Assembly: GCA_001692895.1 (NCBI GenBank) | Contig: KV748176.1 | Location: 5,175,092 to 5,239,091 of the forward strand | Source: Cenococcum geophilum 1.58 | Taxonomy: Eukaryota > Ascomycota > Dothideomycetes > Gloniales > Gloniaceae | Direction: 5' to 3' | Length of the DNA stretch: 64,000 bases | Part shown: positions 12,353-25,312 of the stretch, one piece after another | Layout: each line of letters opens with the position of its first letter | How positions within the stretch are numbered: position 1 is the first letter of the stretch | Notes under the pieces: model-generated | The model's database searches: none | Seen by the model: only the letters and a program-made list of their open reading frames with translations | Told to the model about the DNA's origin: nothing | Program-made: the position numbers and the translations under genes

Positions 12353-15300
12353 GTTAGCTTAATTAAGTTGCCCTTTTATATAATTAGGCCTCCATTAAAC
12401 TTAATTAGATTCTGCTTAGTTAACTACTCTTATAGCTTTGCTAAGAACTTAGCCTTTTATAGTTTAGTTTCTTCAGCGTTTATAAAGGTCTAGTCTGCTA
12501 GGAATAGGGTATTATCTATTTAGAGTCTAACAATACTAAGGCCGTTTAATGGGCTGTATAGGAGGCAGGGGTCGTAGGTCAACTATTCCATTTTGAGTTT
12601 ACTAACGTAGTGCTAGTGGTATATCTTAAACTAGTGGTTTCTAGCTTCTAGTACCCTATAAAGAGGTTTTATAACCCATAAAATTGTTCCTAGTTATAGG
12701 TTAAGCTTATAGGGTAGTCGTATAAAGATATTCCTACTTAGGTAGATATTTAACTGCATATAGGCTTATAAGATATCCCATAAGTAGAGGGCTATAGGTT
12801 TAGTTTACTGTAGTCTAGGCGTAAGTATAAGTATAATCCGTTAACTAACTCGTTAAATTATAGGCGATTATATAAGGACTAGGTCCTTTCCCTAGTTATT
12901 ATAAGCTTATATAATAAGCCTTAATTTCTTAAAAGCTTTATTAGTACTAGGGTGCTTAATCTTATTAATAAAGCGTAAGTTAAATATACGGACGCCTTAC
13001 GGAACATCTTTTTCTATTATAACCGTAAAGACGCCCTTTTTAAGTAGTTCGTTAATCTCTTTACGCCGTAAGTCTATAAAAGGGGTTTCCTATACTAGGA
13101 CTAATATATCCGTAGGCGGAGATTATCTTACGGATATACCTGCGGAGGTTAGGTAATTCTTTATTACGGGGTTCTTAGTTACGGGATACTTTTAGGGGCA
13201 TCCTTAGCCACGCTTTATAGTAGGTTTAATAGGTTTAGTAAGTTCCTAGGGGACTTTTAAGGTAGGTGGGGGTACTTCTAGTTTATTTAGTTTGGTAGGT
13301 GCTTCTGGTTTATCTAGTTTAATATTATAGGTGTTTTTAGATTAAAAGTAGGGTTTTACGGACGTGCTTCTAAAGCTAGTTAGCCCGCTAGGAAGCTATA
13401 TATAGCACGTCTTATTTTCTACGGCTAGTAGGCGATAGGGTCTATTCTAGCTACCGCTTTTATACTATATAAGGACTTCAGAGTTAAGCGGGAGGTTATA
13501 TACTAAGGTTGTATTAGGTCCGTTGCGGTAGTATAGGGCGTTATTAACAGTTTATTTAGCCCGTAATTTAACTATTTCAGCTATTACCTTCTATATTGCA
13601 GCTGCTTATTCTATAATAAATAAGGCAGGGAGGCCTAGGTTGCTTATTCTTAGGTAGGCTCCGTAAACTAAAAGGGTAGGTACTAGTCCATTAGGGCTAG
13701 CGGTATTATTAACGGCTTTTATAGCTATCTATAAAGCTAGTTCCTTTTAGATATCCTTATACTTATCCATAATAATCTAATAAGCTCTCTATAAAGCTGG
13801 GTAAGCTCGCTTAATAAGCCTAATAGACTAATACGCCTTAACTGGAACAGCTTTTATTAATATAGCCATGGCCATAGCATACTGCTAAAATTCCTTACTA
13901 ATAAAGTTCCTACCGGCGTTATGGGTAATATATTTAGGAGGTCTAACGTATATATTAATCCAGTAGGTCCATAAAATATCCTAAGTATACTTTATAGATA
14001 TATTTTGCAACTAACGGGCGGCTTAGTAGTAGGTTGCCTTATTAATTATATATAATACTAGGCTGCCGTTAATATATATAATGTCTACATATACTAAGTG
14101 GTTAAAGTTAAGGTCCTTATAAAGGGTAAACTTAAATTAGCCTAGGGAACGTCTATATTTCTAGCAAAAGGAGCAGTATTTAGTTAGGTAATTAACTACC
14201 TTCCTATTAACGTCGTCATGTCCAGAGCGTTTAAGGACTTTATATAGCTTTTCGGCTAATAGGTAGCCAAAACAGCGGTATAGACGGTGAATCTCCGTAT
14301 TGGTAAGGTAGTACGGGTTATAGTTAAAAGATTCCTAAATATAGGTTTGTAAAGTCTCTCCCTATATAAGGAACGGGTGTCCAAATCGTTGTGTAATTAG
14401 TAGGGTAATATACTTGCTTTTTAGGGCAGTTGCGGGGCCAATTAAGGTGTCTGTAATATTATTATAGTAAACCTATAACCTATTTATGTCCGTAAAGCAA
14501 AGTAAGAAAGGGGTGTCTGCTTTTACTATGTGGAAGTTAACTAGGCTAATTAGGGTCTTAACTGCAACTAATTTAATTAATGCAGTTAAGCCAATGCCAA
14601 ATTAGACGTTTACGGCCCCAGTTTACGTAATATTAATATCCGTATTATTATTTGCAGTGGTCCTATATACAAGGTATTGTCTATAGCCTACAGTAGACTT
14701 CTTAGAGGCGCCTATATTAATTATAATACTATAGAATTCCTTAGGGGTATAGCGTTTTATAGTGATATATGTAAATAGGTCCTACTTATAATCTATAATG
14801 TTTATAACGGGGGTACTTACGGAATAGTTTTTAGGCGCAATTAAGTATATAAAGGAACGGTTGGCTAATACGGTTGTAATATTAAAGGCTTAGCTGTCCA
14901 TAAAAGGTCCAAAAGTAGTTAAAAACATCTCTAGGGTCTCCTATTCCTAGTTATTTAGGTTAAAGTTAATTATAAGGGCTTCTATTAACTTATCAGGGGG
15001 CTCTTCTTCTTTTTTTCCTTTATATTCTAAGATAAACTAGCTAATCCGTTTATTAAATCTCTTTTTAGACCTATTATGTTCTTCCTAGGTATACCTTATA
15101 GACTAATATCCTTCTTTGCTATATACGAAGCATTTCTAGCTTATTTATCTATAGGGGTATACTTTTATATGGGGGTTGCTGCGGGGGTTACGGGTAGGAC
15201 TTAGTTGGTATAGGTGCTACTAGCGGTAGCGGCGGTCTATAAAGTAGACGTCTAAGTTTATTTATAGATATTAAATATCCGTAATAAAGGCTTAAGTGCT

Positions 15301-16886
15301 GCCTAGTGGGTTTAAGACTTCGTAGGTTATAATAGAGGAGCGTAGATTATTAATAAGGCCAGCTAAGGTATCTGTAGGCTTATAGTAGGCGTACTTACAG
15401 GGCTCTACTTCCTGGCAGGCTGTAATAAGTTTATTGTGCAGAAAGTCGTCTATTTAAAGCTTAGCGTTAAGGCCGTGCTATAGGTGCCAGAGGTCTTTAA
15501 TGAGAATTTACAGGCACTCTATAGTCGATTTTTTAGTATTCTTATTAATTACAGTCCGTAGCTTGGTCGTATTCTATTAGGTAAGGATATTACGCCTATA
15601 TTCCGGTCCTTTAAAGTAGTTACGGGTAGCTTTATATAGCTTATTAAAGGGGACACTAAGGGGGTTGCTCTTAAGGTTGGTGTAATAGTAGTTAAGTGCT
15701 AGGCCGCGTAGCATAGTAGAGTAGGCTTAGCTAAACTCTTATTTAGGAATATCGGCCTTCTGGTAGAGGTCTATAAAGATAGTTAGTTTAAAGTTAAAAT
15801 TATTATTTTTACCGCTATACTTAGATTTATCGGTATAGAGCTTAGCTAGGTTAGCTAGCTCCTTACCGTAGATCTTTACTTAGGTAGGTTATAGATCTAT
15901 AACTTACGGATCTATAGCTTGCGGATATATGGCTTATAGGTCTGTAACTTAAATAGTAGGGGTAGTTTAGTCCGTATTTTGGTTTATAGGGGTATTATAA
16001 TCCGTAACTTAAGAGTAGGGTATATTTTGGCTAATAAGGTTAAGTTTAAAGCCGCTTAGGTTTATAGGACGAATTTAGTTAAGTAGGTTAGGTATAAGGC
16101 TAGCAATTATATTAAGTTTAGAAGAAGTAAAGAGTTCCTTAGTTTCTTAGAACTGGTCTAGGATTTCCTCTTTAGTCTATTTTGTTTAGTCCTTCTTATA
16201 TATTATATTGTATAAGGACTATGTAATAGTAACTTGTTTATTTCTTTTAACCTATACACTTTGGTTACGTAAAAGGGTTTATAGTTTGCGGATAGTAATA
16301 GGGTTATAGGCCTTAAGAATAGCTTCCATAAAGTCCGCAAAGTCTTCCTAGTATTACTCCTATAGGTCGTTATTTATAAGCTTAAAGTATTTATATTTAA
16401 GGATTTTAAAACTAATATAGTCGTTAACGTCGTTTATAGACGTAACGTTAACTCCTTATCTTTACTTCTTTTAACCTTTACTAACTTGCTTACTAATGTC
16501 TGCTATACTATAGTATAGTGTAGTGCGTAGCGGGTGGTAGCAGCTTATAATGGGTAGGGGAGGTCTTATAACAGTCCGTAAAATCAATTAATAGGTCCGT
16601 AATGGTTTATAGGAGGGTAGAGGTTTTCTGTAAAAGGTCTAAAGAGGTTTAAGGTTTAAGGGGGTTAAGGATAGGGGTTCCGTATAGGTTTATATTCGTG
16701 TTTATAACTTCTAGTAAACCGTACTAAGACTTAAATAAGTATATAGAGTTAGAGATAAGTCTATAATCCCTAACTTCTAACCTTTTAGTAGGTTATACTA
16801 GGAGTTTAAACGAGTGGTCGCTATCATATATATTACTTAGGGGGAGGTATTAAGTAATTGCTAATCTGTGCGCGCTTACTAATTAG

Positions 16887-17021
16887 TATTTATACTAACT
16901 TAATAGTATAAGTAAGTCGTATCCACGGGCACAAAATACATGTAGTATTATATGCTTATTTAGATAGTGACTGTTAATTTTATTAAGGTAGACTACGTGG
17001 TCTATATACTAACGCGCCTCC
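16887..17021 (-). repeat. Right LTR of Copia B, first part
   Basis: Matches the first 135 bp of 8319-8533. The Gypsy insertion 17022-23052 splits it, and the rest lies at 23058-23137 after the CCTCC duplication. Confidence 0.9.
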
Positions 17022-17223
17022 TATTACGGCACTGGCAGAACTTGGCAGAACTTCGCGGTTACGTGACTAGAGGACCGCATAAAAGAACCCTACTTTGACC
17101 GGCGCTGCTCTTCTTCTCCTTTCCTTTCTTTAGCTTTAGATCCTTTATTTATAGACTACTAATCGTATAGGCTTACGCGTCCCTCTTGCCGTGCTCGTGC
17201 TTTAATTAACTAAGTTGCTAATA
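17022..17223 (+). repeat. 5' LTR of Gypsy C
   Basis: 202 bp, matching 22851-23052 with roughly nine differences, all transitions. The ends TATTACGG and GCTAATA correspond to TGTTACGG and GCTAACA in the 3' copy. Confidence 0.92.
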
Positions 17224-20200
17224 TTATCTAAAGCTTAACTACCCTTTCTTCCTAAGAAGGAACTTAAATATATCTACGGACTATAAACTAGAATAGAACA
17301 CAGAATTAGACCTAAAGAATATTACTAAAACTAGAAGAACAGAAAAGAATAACAAGACCTATAGAATACGTACAGACTAGAACCCCTGCAGAATCCTACT
17401 AAAGGTTACCCTAATAACTGTACCACGATGCCAAGAAATACAGCAGCCGGCAAAGCAGCCGCAGGACCCTTAAATACCTCCGATGGTGAAACAGCAACTA
17501 ACTTAAACTCCCAAGTGGAGCTCGCAGCAGCTAATACCAAAATTAAACGACTTTAAGAGCTACTTAAAGCTAGAGAACCCCCTACGCCTAGTGAGGAATT
17601 ATTAGACACCTAGAGACTTACTATAGTCCTTAAGGCTCTAGCCCAACGTATAGTATTAGCATCGTCGCGGTCCGTAAAGGTCGTGGACCCCCCGTTGCTT
17701 ACAAACGGAACCGACCCTATATTTAATAATTGGAAGCTTTAATTATAGGATAAGCTTAAAGTTAATACGGACCACTTCCCTACCACTTAGGCTAAAATGG
17801 CCTACGTCTTCGGCCGTACCGGCGGGGACGCATAGATGCACCTACGTCCGCGGTACGTATAGGACTTGGCAGAGCCCTTCTTCTCTAAAGAAGAGATAAT
17901 TATCTACCTGTTTTCTATTTATAAGGACCCCTTTAAAGTATAGAACGCCTAACTTAATTATAAAAGCCTAAATATAAAAACGATAGAGACCTTCTCGGCC
18001 TTTTAGACCCGCTTTCTGCACCTAGCCAGCCAGGCTCAAATTCCCTAGGAAGATCTAATACCAGACCTATTTAACAAGCTTACCCTAGACCTGCAGCGAG
18101 CTGTACTGCTAGTTTTTACTACTATATAGACGCTAAAGGAACTTACGGACTAGTGCTTAGCTATTAACTAAGGCCTCCGCTGAATTAAGGCACGCGCCGA
18201 ATGGTATAAAGCCAGAAACCCTTTAAATCAGACTATAAGCAATATAAGAATGGCCCGCAATACCCTAGCACAATTGGCAACCCCCATAGCACCACCCATA
18301 TAGCCCACCGCCAATTTAGCAGCTAGCCGTGCGGCTAGCCCTGCTATGGGTCCGGCGAATGCTCGGCCTATATATAGTAACCCCTATATACAGGCCCTTA
18401 GTAATTAAGGAGCTTGCTTCTCTTATAGATAGAAAGGTTACCGTATAAAGGATTGCCTAACAAATATAAAAGCGGACGAGGTTCTATTAATCTAGAAGGA
18501 CAGCGCGGAGTTGGAAAAAAAGGAACCTTAGAGGAAGACTCCTCTTTAGGGTTAAAAGGGATTAATATATTAGATATTAATCTAGGTTGGCTAGTTAGTA
18601 GAAGAAGCTATACTATCCCTTATACTTTATTCCGCAATAGATACTAAGTTTTAACCTCTGCTTTAGCTAACTCTAAAGCAAATACCTTTACCTTAATAGA
18701 CACCTAGTATGCCGTAAAGCTGGCTAACTTTCTAAATACACCTATTAAAGAACTGCCTAAACTAATTCCTATCTATAGGTATAATGGGCGGATAGGACCA
18801 CCTATTACGACTATCTTGCGGATTTACCTTTGTGTTAACGGACGAAGGTAGTATAACGCCCCCTTCCTTATTACGGACCTAGGTAGCCACAATATAATCT
18901 TAGGGCAAAAATAGCTAGCCTATTTAGGCTTACAGCTTAACGTACGGAGTAGACGGCTTACCTAGCCTAAAATTCTACCCCTAACCCCTTTCTTTATAAA
19001 AGAAATCAGCATTATAATAGAAAACCTTATACGGCCCTAAATTAATACTATTTACTAGGCCGATGCTATGCGTAGGGACTAGGCCTTTAAGAAAGATATA
19101 TAGCTTAATTCGTAACGGATCCGTATACTACGTCGCCCCTAAACTACCTATATTACACCACCCGCATTAAAGACCTAGGAAGTTAGTAGTGACCTAGAAA
19201 GCCCCCTATAGAAAGCTTAGGCCCTATATAGCTACAAAGAACAGTAAAGGACGTCGGATATTATACTAAACTAATAAATTAGAGGGATAACCTACAGAAG
19301 ATGGAATAGGAGCTAAGAAAAATTATAAACCCTAGACCGCAAAATATGGTCCGGAAAACGGCTGTAAGAAAACCAGCGGACCTCCTACTAGTTAATATCT
19401 GCTATATTAGTGCCGTAGGATTCTACTAAATCTTAGTTCAGCCTAATACCGTTGCCTTTATAATAAGCTTATACAAAATTAATTAAATAATTAAAAAAAA
19501 GGGAAATCAGCTTAGCGGATAAAAAAGCGAGCTTATAGATAAGGAACTAGTAGAATAAAAGCTGCCCTATTAACACTAGAAATTTAAGAATATATTCTCC
19601 AAAGCAGCGTCTAATATACTTTTACCTCACTAACCGTATAACTATAAGATTGAGATTAAGCAGGGCAAAGAAAATACCCTTAGCTTTAGCCCCCTCTATA
19701 AGCAGTCTATTACTAAATTATAGGCCATAAAGCAGTATCTTATTAATAACCTAAATAAGGGCTTTATTAAGCCTAGCTAAGCCCCTTTCGCCTCGCCTAT
19801 TTTCTTTATTAAAAAGCTAAATAGAGGACTCCGCTTCTACATTAACTACTATAAGCTAAATAATATAACCTATAAGAATCGCTATCTGCTGCCTCTACTT
19901 AATGAGACTTTAGCCCAAATAAGTAGAGCTAAGGTCTTTATAAAGCTTAATATCCGCTAGGCCTTCTACCGAATTAGAATAGACCCCAGGTCTAAAGATC
20001 TTACTATATTTTAGACCCGTTACGGAACATATAAATATAAAGTACTCCCTTTTAGACTGACTAATGGACTAGCTACGTACCAGCGGTATATAAATAATAT
20101 ACTCTTTAACTACCTTAACAATTTCTATACGGCCTATTTAGATAATATTATAATCTACTCTAAGAATAAGCTAGAATACGAGGAGTATGTCTATAAAGTC

Positions 20201-21792
20201 CTATAACGGCTCCGTGAGGCTAGCCTCTAGGTTAACATTAAGAAGTTAGAGTTTAGTGTTAAGTATATAAAGTACCTAAGTTTTATTATTAGTATAGACG
20301 GAATTAAAACCGACCCAGAGAAAACGGCCGTAATTAACTAGTGGGCACCCCTACGGACCGTAAAGGGGGTATAATCCTTTTTAGGGTTTTATAACTTCTA
20401 CCAACGCTTTATTAAAAACTACAGCAGAATCGCCCGGCCTCTTAACTATCTTACTAGAAAAGACTAGCCCTTTCACTTTAACGCCATATATAGGTAGGCC
20501 TTTAATAAGCTTAAGAAACGGCTGGTATTAGCTCCCCTACTTACCCATTTTAACCCAGAACGGCCCTCAATGCTAGAAACTAATGCCTTAAACGGCGCGA
20601 TAGCTAGTGTTTTTTCCTAGAAGCAACCGGACGGAGAGTAGCACCCTATTGCATACTATTTAAAGACTATAATAGATGCTAAGCTAAATTACCATATCCA
20701 TGACAAAGAAATGCTGGCTATTATCTCTAGCTTTTAGCACTGGCGTATATAGCTAGAGGGGACCCCTAAGCCGATTAAGGTAGTTTCAGATTATAAGGCC
20801 TTAAAATACTTTATAACAACCAAGGCCCTTACGGCCCGGCAGGCACGCTAGGCGGATACCCTATCTTAGTTTAACTTCTTAATTATATATAGACTAGGCG
20901 CTATAAACCGTGCGGATGCTCTTATAAGGCGCGAGTAAGACCTAGATAACTAGATAGCTACAAAGATCTTACTATAGACCTAGACGCTACTACAACTAGA
21001 ACACCTTAACCCCCAGATACGGGTAGAACTAAGCACGGACTCCTTAGGCGCTAAGATATATCCTATTAACTCCTCTAAACTTAACCTTATTAATAAACTA
21101 CTACAGGCCAACCAAACGACCCCCTTTCTATAGGAATACCGTAAAAAGGTAAAGAATGTTACTAGCCTATAGTCCCTTAAAAACGGACTACTTAAGCACT
21201 AGGAATAGCTAGTAGTAGCTAAGGAACAGAACTTATAAACCCGGCTTATTGCCGAAGCTTATACCCAGGTCTCTACGGCCTACCCTAAAAAAAATAAGAC
21301 CTATAAGATTATTAGTGACCGCTACTACTGGCCCGGAATAGTTATAGATATTAACCGTTATATACGGAACTACAACAGCTGCTGTAGATCTATAATTCCA
21401 CGAGATAAGACCCTAGGACTATTGAAACCTCTCCTAATACCCGACTGCCCCTAGTAGTATATCTCTATAGACTTCCATAAGCTACTAATAGACCGCAACG
21501 GATATGATATAGTTATAATTTTAGTTAACTGCTTTGGCAAGCGCCCGTTCTTAATTCCCTATCATAAAAATATTAATGCTAAGGAGGTGGCCCAACTGTA
21601 TATCTACTACGTTTACCGCATTTACGGACTACCAGATACTATTATATCCGATCACGGCCCGTAATTTATATCGGCCTTCTAGAACGAGTTTACCTAGATC
21701 CTAGGTATTAGGCTAAAGCTCTCTATAACATACTACCCCTAGATAGATAGCTAGACGGAGATTATAAATTAATATTTAGATTAGAGACTCCG

Positions 21793-21964
21793 TGTCACGG
21801 AGCGCGGTCAGGAGGCTCTGGGAACGTCGTAGCATTGGCTATGTACACGACAGGATATTGCACGAAGGTGCAAAGAGGTGCGAAGGCACCGTGGCTCTAT
21901 ATACTGTGGGTGCCAAGGCTCGCTAGGCGAGCCCTTGGCGGTGCTACGGTCGGAATCCGTGACA
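21793..21964. mobile_element. 172-bp solo LTR or MITE inserted in Gypsy C
   Basis: Starts TGTCACGGA and ends TCCGTGACA (9-bp inverted ends, TG...CA), flanked by CTCCG at 21788-21792 and 21965-21969. CA and TG dinucleotides are intact, unlike the host element, so it arrived after RIP or is too short to be a RIP target. An inner hairpin is built from GGCTCGC and GCGAGCC (about 21927-21945). The 5-bp duplication with TG/CA ends favours a solo LTR, while the 9-bp terminal inverted repeat leaves a MITE possible. Confidence 0.75.
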
Positions 21965-22850
21965 CTCCGGCCTTTTGTTAACTACTTTTAAGATAACTAG
22001 GGCGAACTGCTACCCCTAATAGACTACGCCCAGGCGACCCTACCCTATAACTCTACGGGATTTGCACCTATCTAACTAGAAATAGGGTATTTACCCTAAA
22101 TAAGCTTTAACTAGGATAGACTAGAAGGACCACGGACCGTACGCGAGAAACTATTTTATAAGGAAGCCCAGTAGTACGCCAAGCGCTTAGAGGAAGCCTA
22201 GACGGTAGCCTATATAAATCTAGAAAAGGCCCAGAAATTAATAGAATAGTAGGCAAATAAGTATAGGCGCGAACCCGACTTTACCGTAGGCGATATAGTC
22301 TAGGTTATAATAAAGAACTAAAAGACGGAACGGCCTAGCCGTAAGCTAGACTATTAGATGGCGGGACCGTATAAGGTCCTTAAGAAGATAGATAACTCGT
22401 ATAAAGTAAAGCTCCCGGATTTGATTAAGGTTTACCCCGTTTTCTCGCTGTATAAGCTATAAAAAGCTATAAACGACTTATTGCCTAAACAAAAGAACAA
22501 ATCTCCCCTACCGATTTAAGTCAATGGCGACAACGAATGGGAAATTAAAGAAGTACTGGCCTATAAACTAGTAAGGAAAATGCTAAAGTACCGCGTTAGT
22601 TGGAAAGGCTATAACCTAGATCCTACCTGGTACCCAGTATAAAACTTTATTAATAGTCCCTATAAGCTTTAAGAATTCTATAACTGCTACCCTAATAAAC
22701 TAGGACTCCTAAAGTACCTAGACAAGTAGATGGAGTGCTAGTATAGCGAAGACGATAAGCTACCAGAAGAATATAAAGATAAGAACGCCCTATAAGTATA
22801 ATACGGACTATAAAGCCTAAGGGCAGGCTTTTACGGAGGGGGGGGGGTAA

Positions 22851-23052
22851 TGTTACGGCACTGGCAGAACTTGGCAGAACTTCGCGGTTACGTGACTAGA
22901 GGACCGCATAAAAGAACCCTACTTTAACCGGCGCTGCTCTTCTTCTCCTTTCCTTTCTTTAGCTTTAGATCCTTTGTTTATAGACTACTAATCGTATAGG
23001 CTTGCGCGTCCCTCTTGCCGTACTCGTGCCTCGATTAACTAAGTCGCTAACA
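22851..23052 (+). repeat. 3' LTR of Gypsy C
   Basis: Starts TGTTACGGCA and ends GCTAACA, followed by the target duplication CCTCC. It is preceded by the polypurine tract ACGGAGGGGGGGGG. Confidence 0.92.
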
Positions 23053-23057
23053 CCTCC

Positions 23058-23137
23058 CCCCTAATTAGTTAGCACGTAGGTAGTTAGTACACAAACGCGT
23101 ATTTACACGTTTGTATACTAGGTGCTATAATTATATA
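23058..23137 (-). repeat. Right LTR of Copia B, second part
   Basis: The last 80 bp of the LTR resume after the Gypsy insertion and end in TATA just before the TTATT duplication (23138-23142). Confidence 0.9.
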
Positions 23138-23180
23138 TTATTATTTTAGATAATTTAATATAATATAGTAATGGTTCTCT

Positions 23181-23585
23181 TCTATTTATCTACCTATTAA
23201 CTTATCTACCTACCTGTATCGCCTACCTATTTGCATCGCCTACCTATCTATATCTACCTATCTGCATTTACTTACCTATCTATATCTACCTACCTATCTA
23301 TATTTACCTACCTGTTAGTATTTACCTACCTATCTATATCTGCTTACCTATCTATATTTACCTACCTATTTATATCTACTTATCTATATCTACCTACCTA
23401 TCTATATTTGCCTACCTATTAGCATCTACTTACCTATCTACATCTACTTACCTATCTATATCTACTTACCTATCTATATCTACCTACCTATCTATATCTA
23501 CTTACCTGTCTATATTTACCTACCTATCTATATCTACCTACCCGTCAGTATCTACCTGTTTGTGCCTACCTGTCTATACTACCTT
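23181..23585. repeat. TACC/TATC-type tandem array of element A, left copy
   Basis: About 400 bp of short repeats based on CTACCTACCTATCTATAT, with variants. The open frame at 23231-23422 (Y, L, P, S, T only) is a by-product of the repeat, not a gene. The array ends at a GATC repeat (CGATCGATCGATCG, about 23592-23606). The inverted counterpart is at 57416-57838. Confidence 0.92.
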
Positions 23586-23637
23586 AATTCGATCGATCGA
23601 TCGAATTGTTTATAGTGTTGGCTGGCTAGTCGTTGTT

Positions 23638-24373
23638 TTCTAGCTCTAGCGACAGTTGTCTGGTTCTGGCGACGGTCGTCTGGTTCTGGCGACGGTCGTC
23701 TAGCTCTGGCAACGGTCGTCTAGTTCTAGTAACGGTCGTCTGGTTCTGGCGACGGTCGTCTGGTTCTGGTAACGGTCGTCTGGCTGGCGACGGTCGTCTG
23801 GTTCTGGCGACAGTTGTCTGGTTCTGGCGACGTCGGTCTGTTCTGGTAACGGTCGTCTGGCTGGCGACGGTCGTCTGGTTCTGGCGACGATCGTCTGGCT
23901 CTGGCAACGTCGTCTGGTTCTGGTAACGGTCGTCTGGCTGGCGACGGTCGTCTGGTTCTGGCGACGGTCGTCTGGCTCTGGCAACGGTCGTCTGGTTCTG
24001 GCGACGGTCGTCTGGCTCTGGCAACGGTCGTCTGGTTCTGTAACGGTCGTCTGGTTCTGGCGACAGTCGTCTGGTTCTGGCGACGGTCGTCTGGTTCTGG
24101 TGACAGTCGTCTGGTTCTAGCGACGGTCGTCTGGCTCTGGCAACGGTCGTCTGGTTCTGGTAACGGTCGTCTGGCTTGGCGACGGTCGTCTGGTTCTGGT
24201 AACGGTCGTCTGCTGGCGACGGTCGTCTGGTTCTGGCGACGATCGTCTGGCTCTGCAACGGTCGTCTGGTTCTGGCGACGGTCGTCTGGCTGGCGATGGT
24301 CGTCTGGTTCTGGTAACGGTCATCTGGTCTGGCGACGGTCGTCTAGTTCTAGCAACGGTCCTCTGCTGGCTGC
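23638..24373. repeat. 20-bp minisatellite of element A, left copy
   Basis: More than 35 units of CTGGTTCTGGCGACGGTCGT, with GGCTCTGGCAAC, TAAC and shortened CTGGCTGGCGAC variants. Overlapping open frames arise on both strands because the unit rarely contains a stop; their products (PEPDDRRQNQTTVA type) are low-complexity and are not called as genes. The counterpart is at 56720-57366. Confidence 0.93.
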
Positions 24374-24492
24374 CGTTCTAGTGCCTCCCCTAGGTAGGGA
24401 GGATATAAAGAAGGAAGGAAGGGTTAAAAAATAAGGTGGCTATATAGGGTAGAGGCACGTGTAGAGGCTATCGGGAATATAGCGGGGACCCG

Positions 24493-24897
24493 ATGCAGAG
24501 CTTCGTGTAGAGCCTCTGTACGCAGAGCTTCGCGCAGAGCCTCGTGCAGAGCCTCTGTACGCAGAGCTTCTCGCAGAGCCTCGTGCAGAGCCTCTGTACG
24601 CAGAGCTTCGCGCAGACCCTCGCGCAGACCCTCGCGCCAGAGCCTCGTGCAGAGCTTCGTGCAGAGCTTCGCGCAGAGCCTCGTGCAGAGCTTCGTGCAG
24701 AGCTTCGTGCAGAGCTCTGTACGCAGAGCTTCGTGTAGAGCCGTGTAGAGCCTTATGCGAAGCTTCGTGCAGAGCTTTATGCAGAGCCTCTATGCGCAGA
24801 GCTTCGTGCAGAGCCTCTATACGCAGAGCTTCGTGTAGAGCTTCGTGTAGAGCCTCTATGCGCAGAGCTTCGTGTAGAGCCTTGTGCAGAGCCTCCA
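24493..24897. repeat. 12-bp GCAGAGC minisatellite of element A, left copy
   Basis: Units GCAGAGCTTCGT/GCAGAGCCTCGT alternate with a longer GCAGAGCCTCTGTACGC unit, giving a higher-order pattern. The 152-codon minus frame (EALHEALH type) is an array artefact. The counterpart is at 56102-56596. Confidence 0.92.
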
Positions 24898-25014
24898 AGT
24901 AATAAAGACTATAAGATTATATAAGATTGTATAAGATTGTATAAGATTATATATAATAGTTAAATATATAGTATATAACTTTACCTTAAACGCACGTTAA
25001 GAAAATATACAGTT

Positions 25015-25312
25015 AGCTTTTTAAAGTTGTTAAGTAGGTTAACTGTATATCGAGTTAGTTAAATTATATATTAAGTAGGTCAACTACGTGTTAAGTTAGT
25101 TAAATTATATGTTAAGTAGGTCAACTGCGTGTTAAGTTAGTTAAATTATATATTAAGTAGGTTAACTACGTGTTAAGTTAGTTAAATTATATATTAAGTA
25201 GGTTAACTGCGTGTTGAGTTAGTTAAATTATATATTAAGTAGGTTAACTGCGTGTTAAGTTAGTTAATTGCGTGTCGAGTTAGTTAAATTATATGTTAAT
25301 TACGCGAAACGC
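25015..25312. repeat. 41-bp AT-rich tandem array of element A, left copy
   Basis: About seven units with the core GTTAAGTTAGTTAAATTAT and TTAAGTAGGTTAACT; the anchor GTTAAGTTAG recurs at 25090 and 25131 (41-bp period). The counterpart is at 55660-55985. Confidence 0.9.

Larger units (their letters stand above)
17022..23052 (+). mobile_element. Chromodomain Gypsy LTR retrotransposon C, nested in the right LTR of Copia B
   Basis: A 6.0-kb element with two 202-bp LTRs (17022-17223 and 22851-23052) and the 5-bp duplication CCTCC (17017-17021 and 23053-23057). On the plus strand, parts run in Gypsy order. Gag starts near 17428, and a zinc-knuckle-like segment lies near 18.42-18.46 kb. A protease-like LIDT lies near 18.7 kb. 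RT spans about 19.7-20.3 kb, with YLDNIIIYS near 20.14 kb. RNase H is at about 20.6-20.9 kb and integrase at about 21.2-22.1 kb. A chromodomain (YRVSWKGYNLDPTWYPV) is at about 22.59-22.64 kb. A G-run polypurine tract (22836-22847) precedes the 3' LTR. It is a fossil with many RIP breaks. A 172-bp insert lies in its integrase region. Confidence 0.92.
8319..23137 (-). mobile_element. Copia-like LTR retrotransposon B, nested in element A (broken by RIP)
   Basis: LTRs are 215 bp: 8319-8533 on the left, and 16887-17021 continued at 23058-23137 on the right. The 5-bp duplication TTATT (8314-8318 and 23138-23142) agrees with the uninterrupted site in the right copy of element A. Coding sense is minus: an RT core of the LKPLYG type is read near 12.6-12.7 kb, an integrase region with paired cysteines near 14.1-14.2 kb, and gag towards 15-16.8 kb. 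It is related to, but distinct from, the Copia copies at 1218-7312 and 47592-53552. A LINE (9820-12352) and a Gypsy element (17022-23052) have inserted in it. It is a fossil with very many breaks. Confidence 0.85.

Noticed and set aside
23626-24258. Long open frame (210 codons, minus) and overlapping frames in the 20-bp array; similar frames up to 216 codons at 56694-57412
   Set aside because: They occur on both strands and in several frames of the same minisatellite, and the products are pure repeats. The unit length and lack of stops explain them.
23181-24897. CRISPR-like regular repeats
   Set aside because: Units are contiguous, without unique spacers, and the setting is fungal. These are satellites.
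24440-24898. 152-codon EALHEALH-type frame and counterparts at 56064-56585
   Set aside because: Array artefact of the 12-bp unit; no start context, no conserved non-repeat part.
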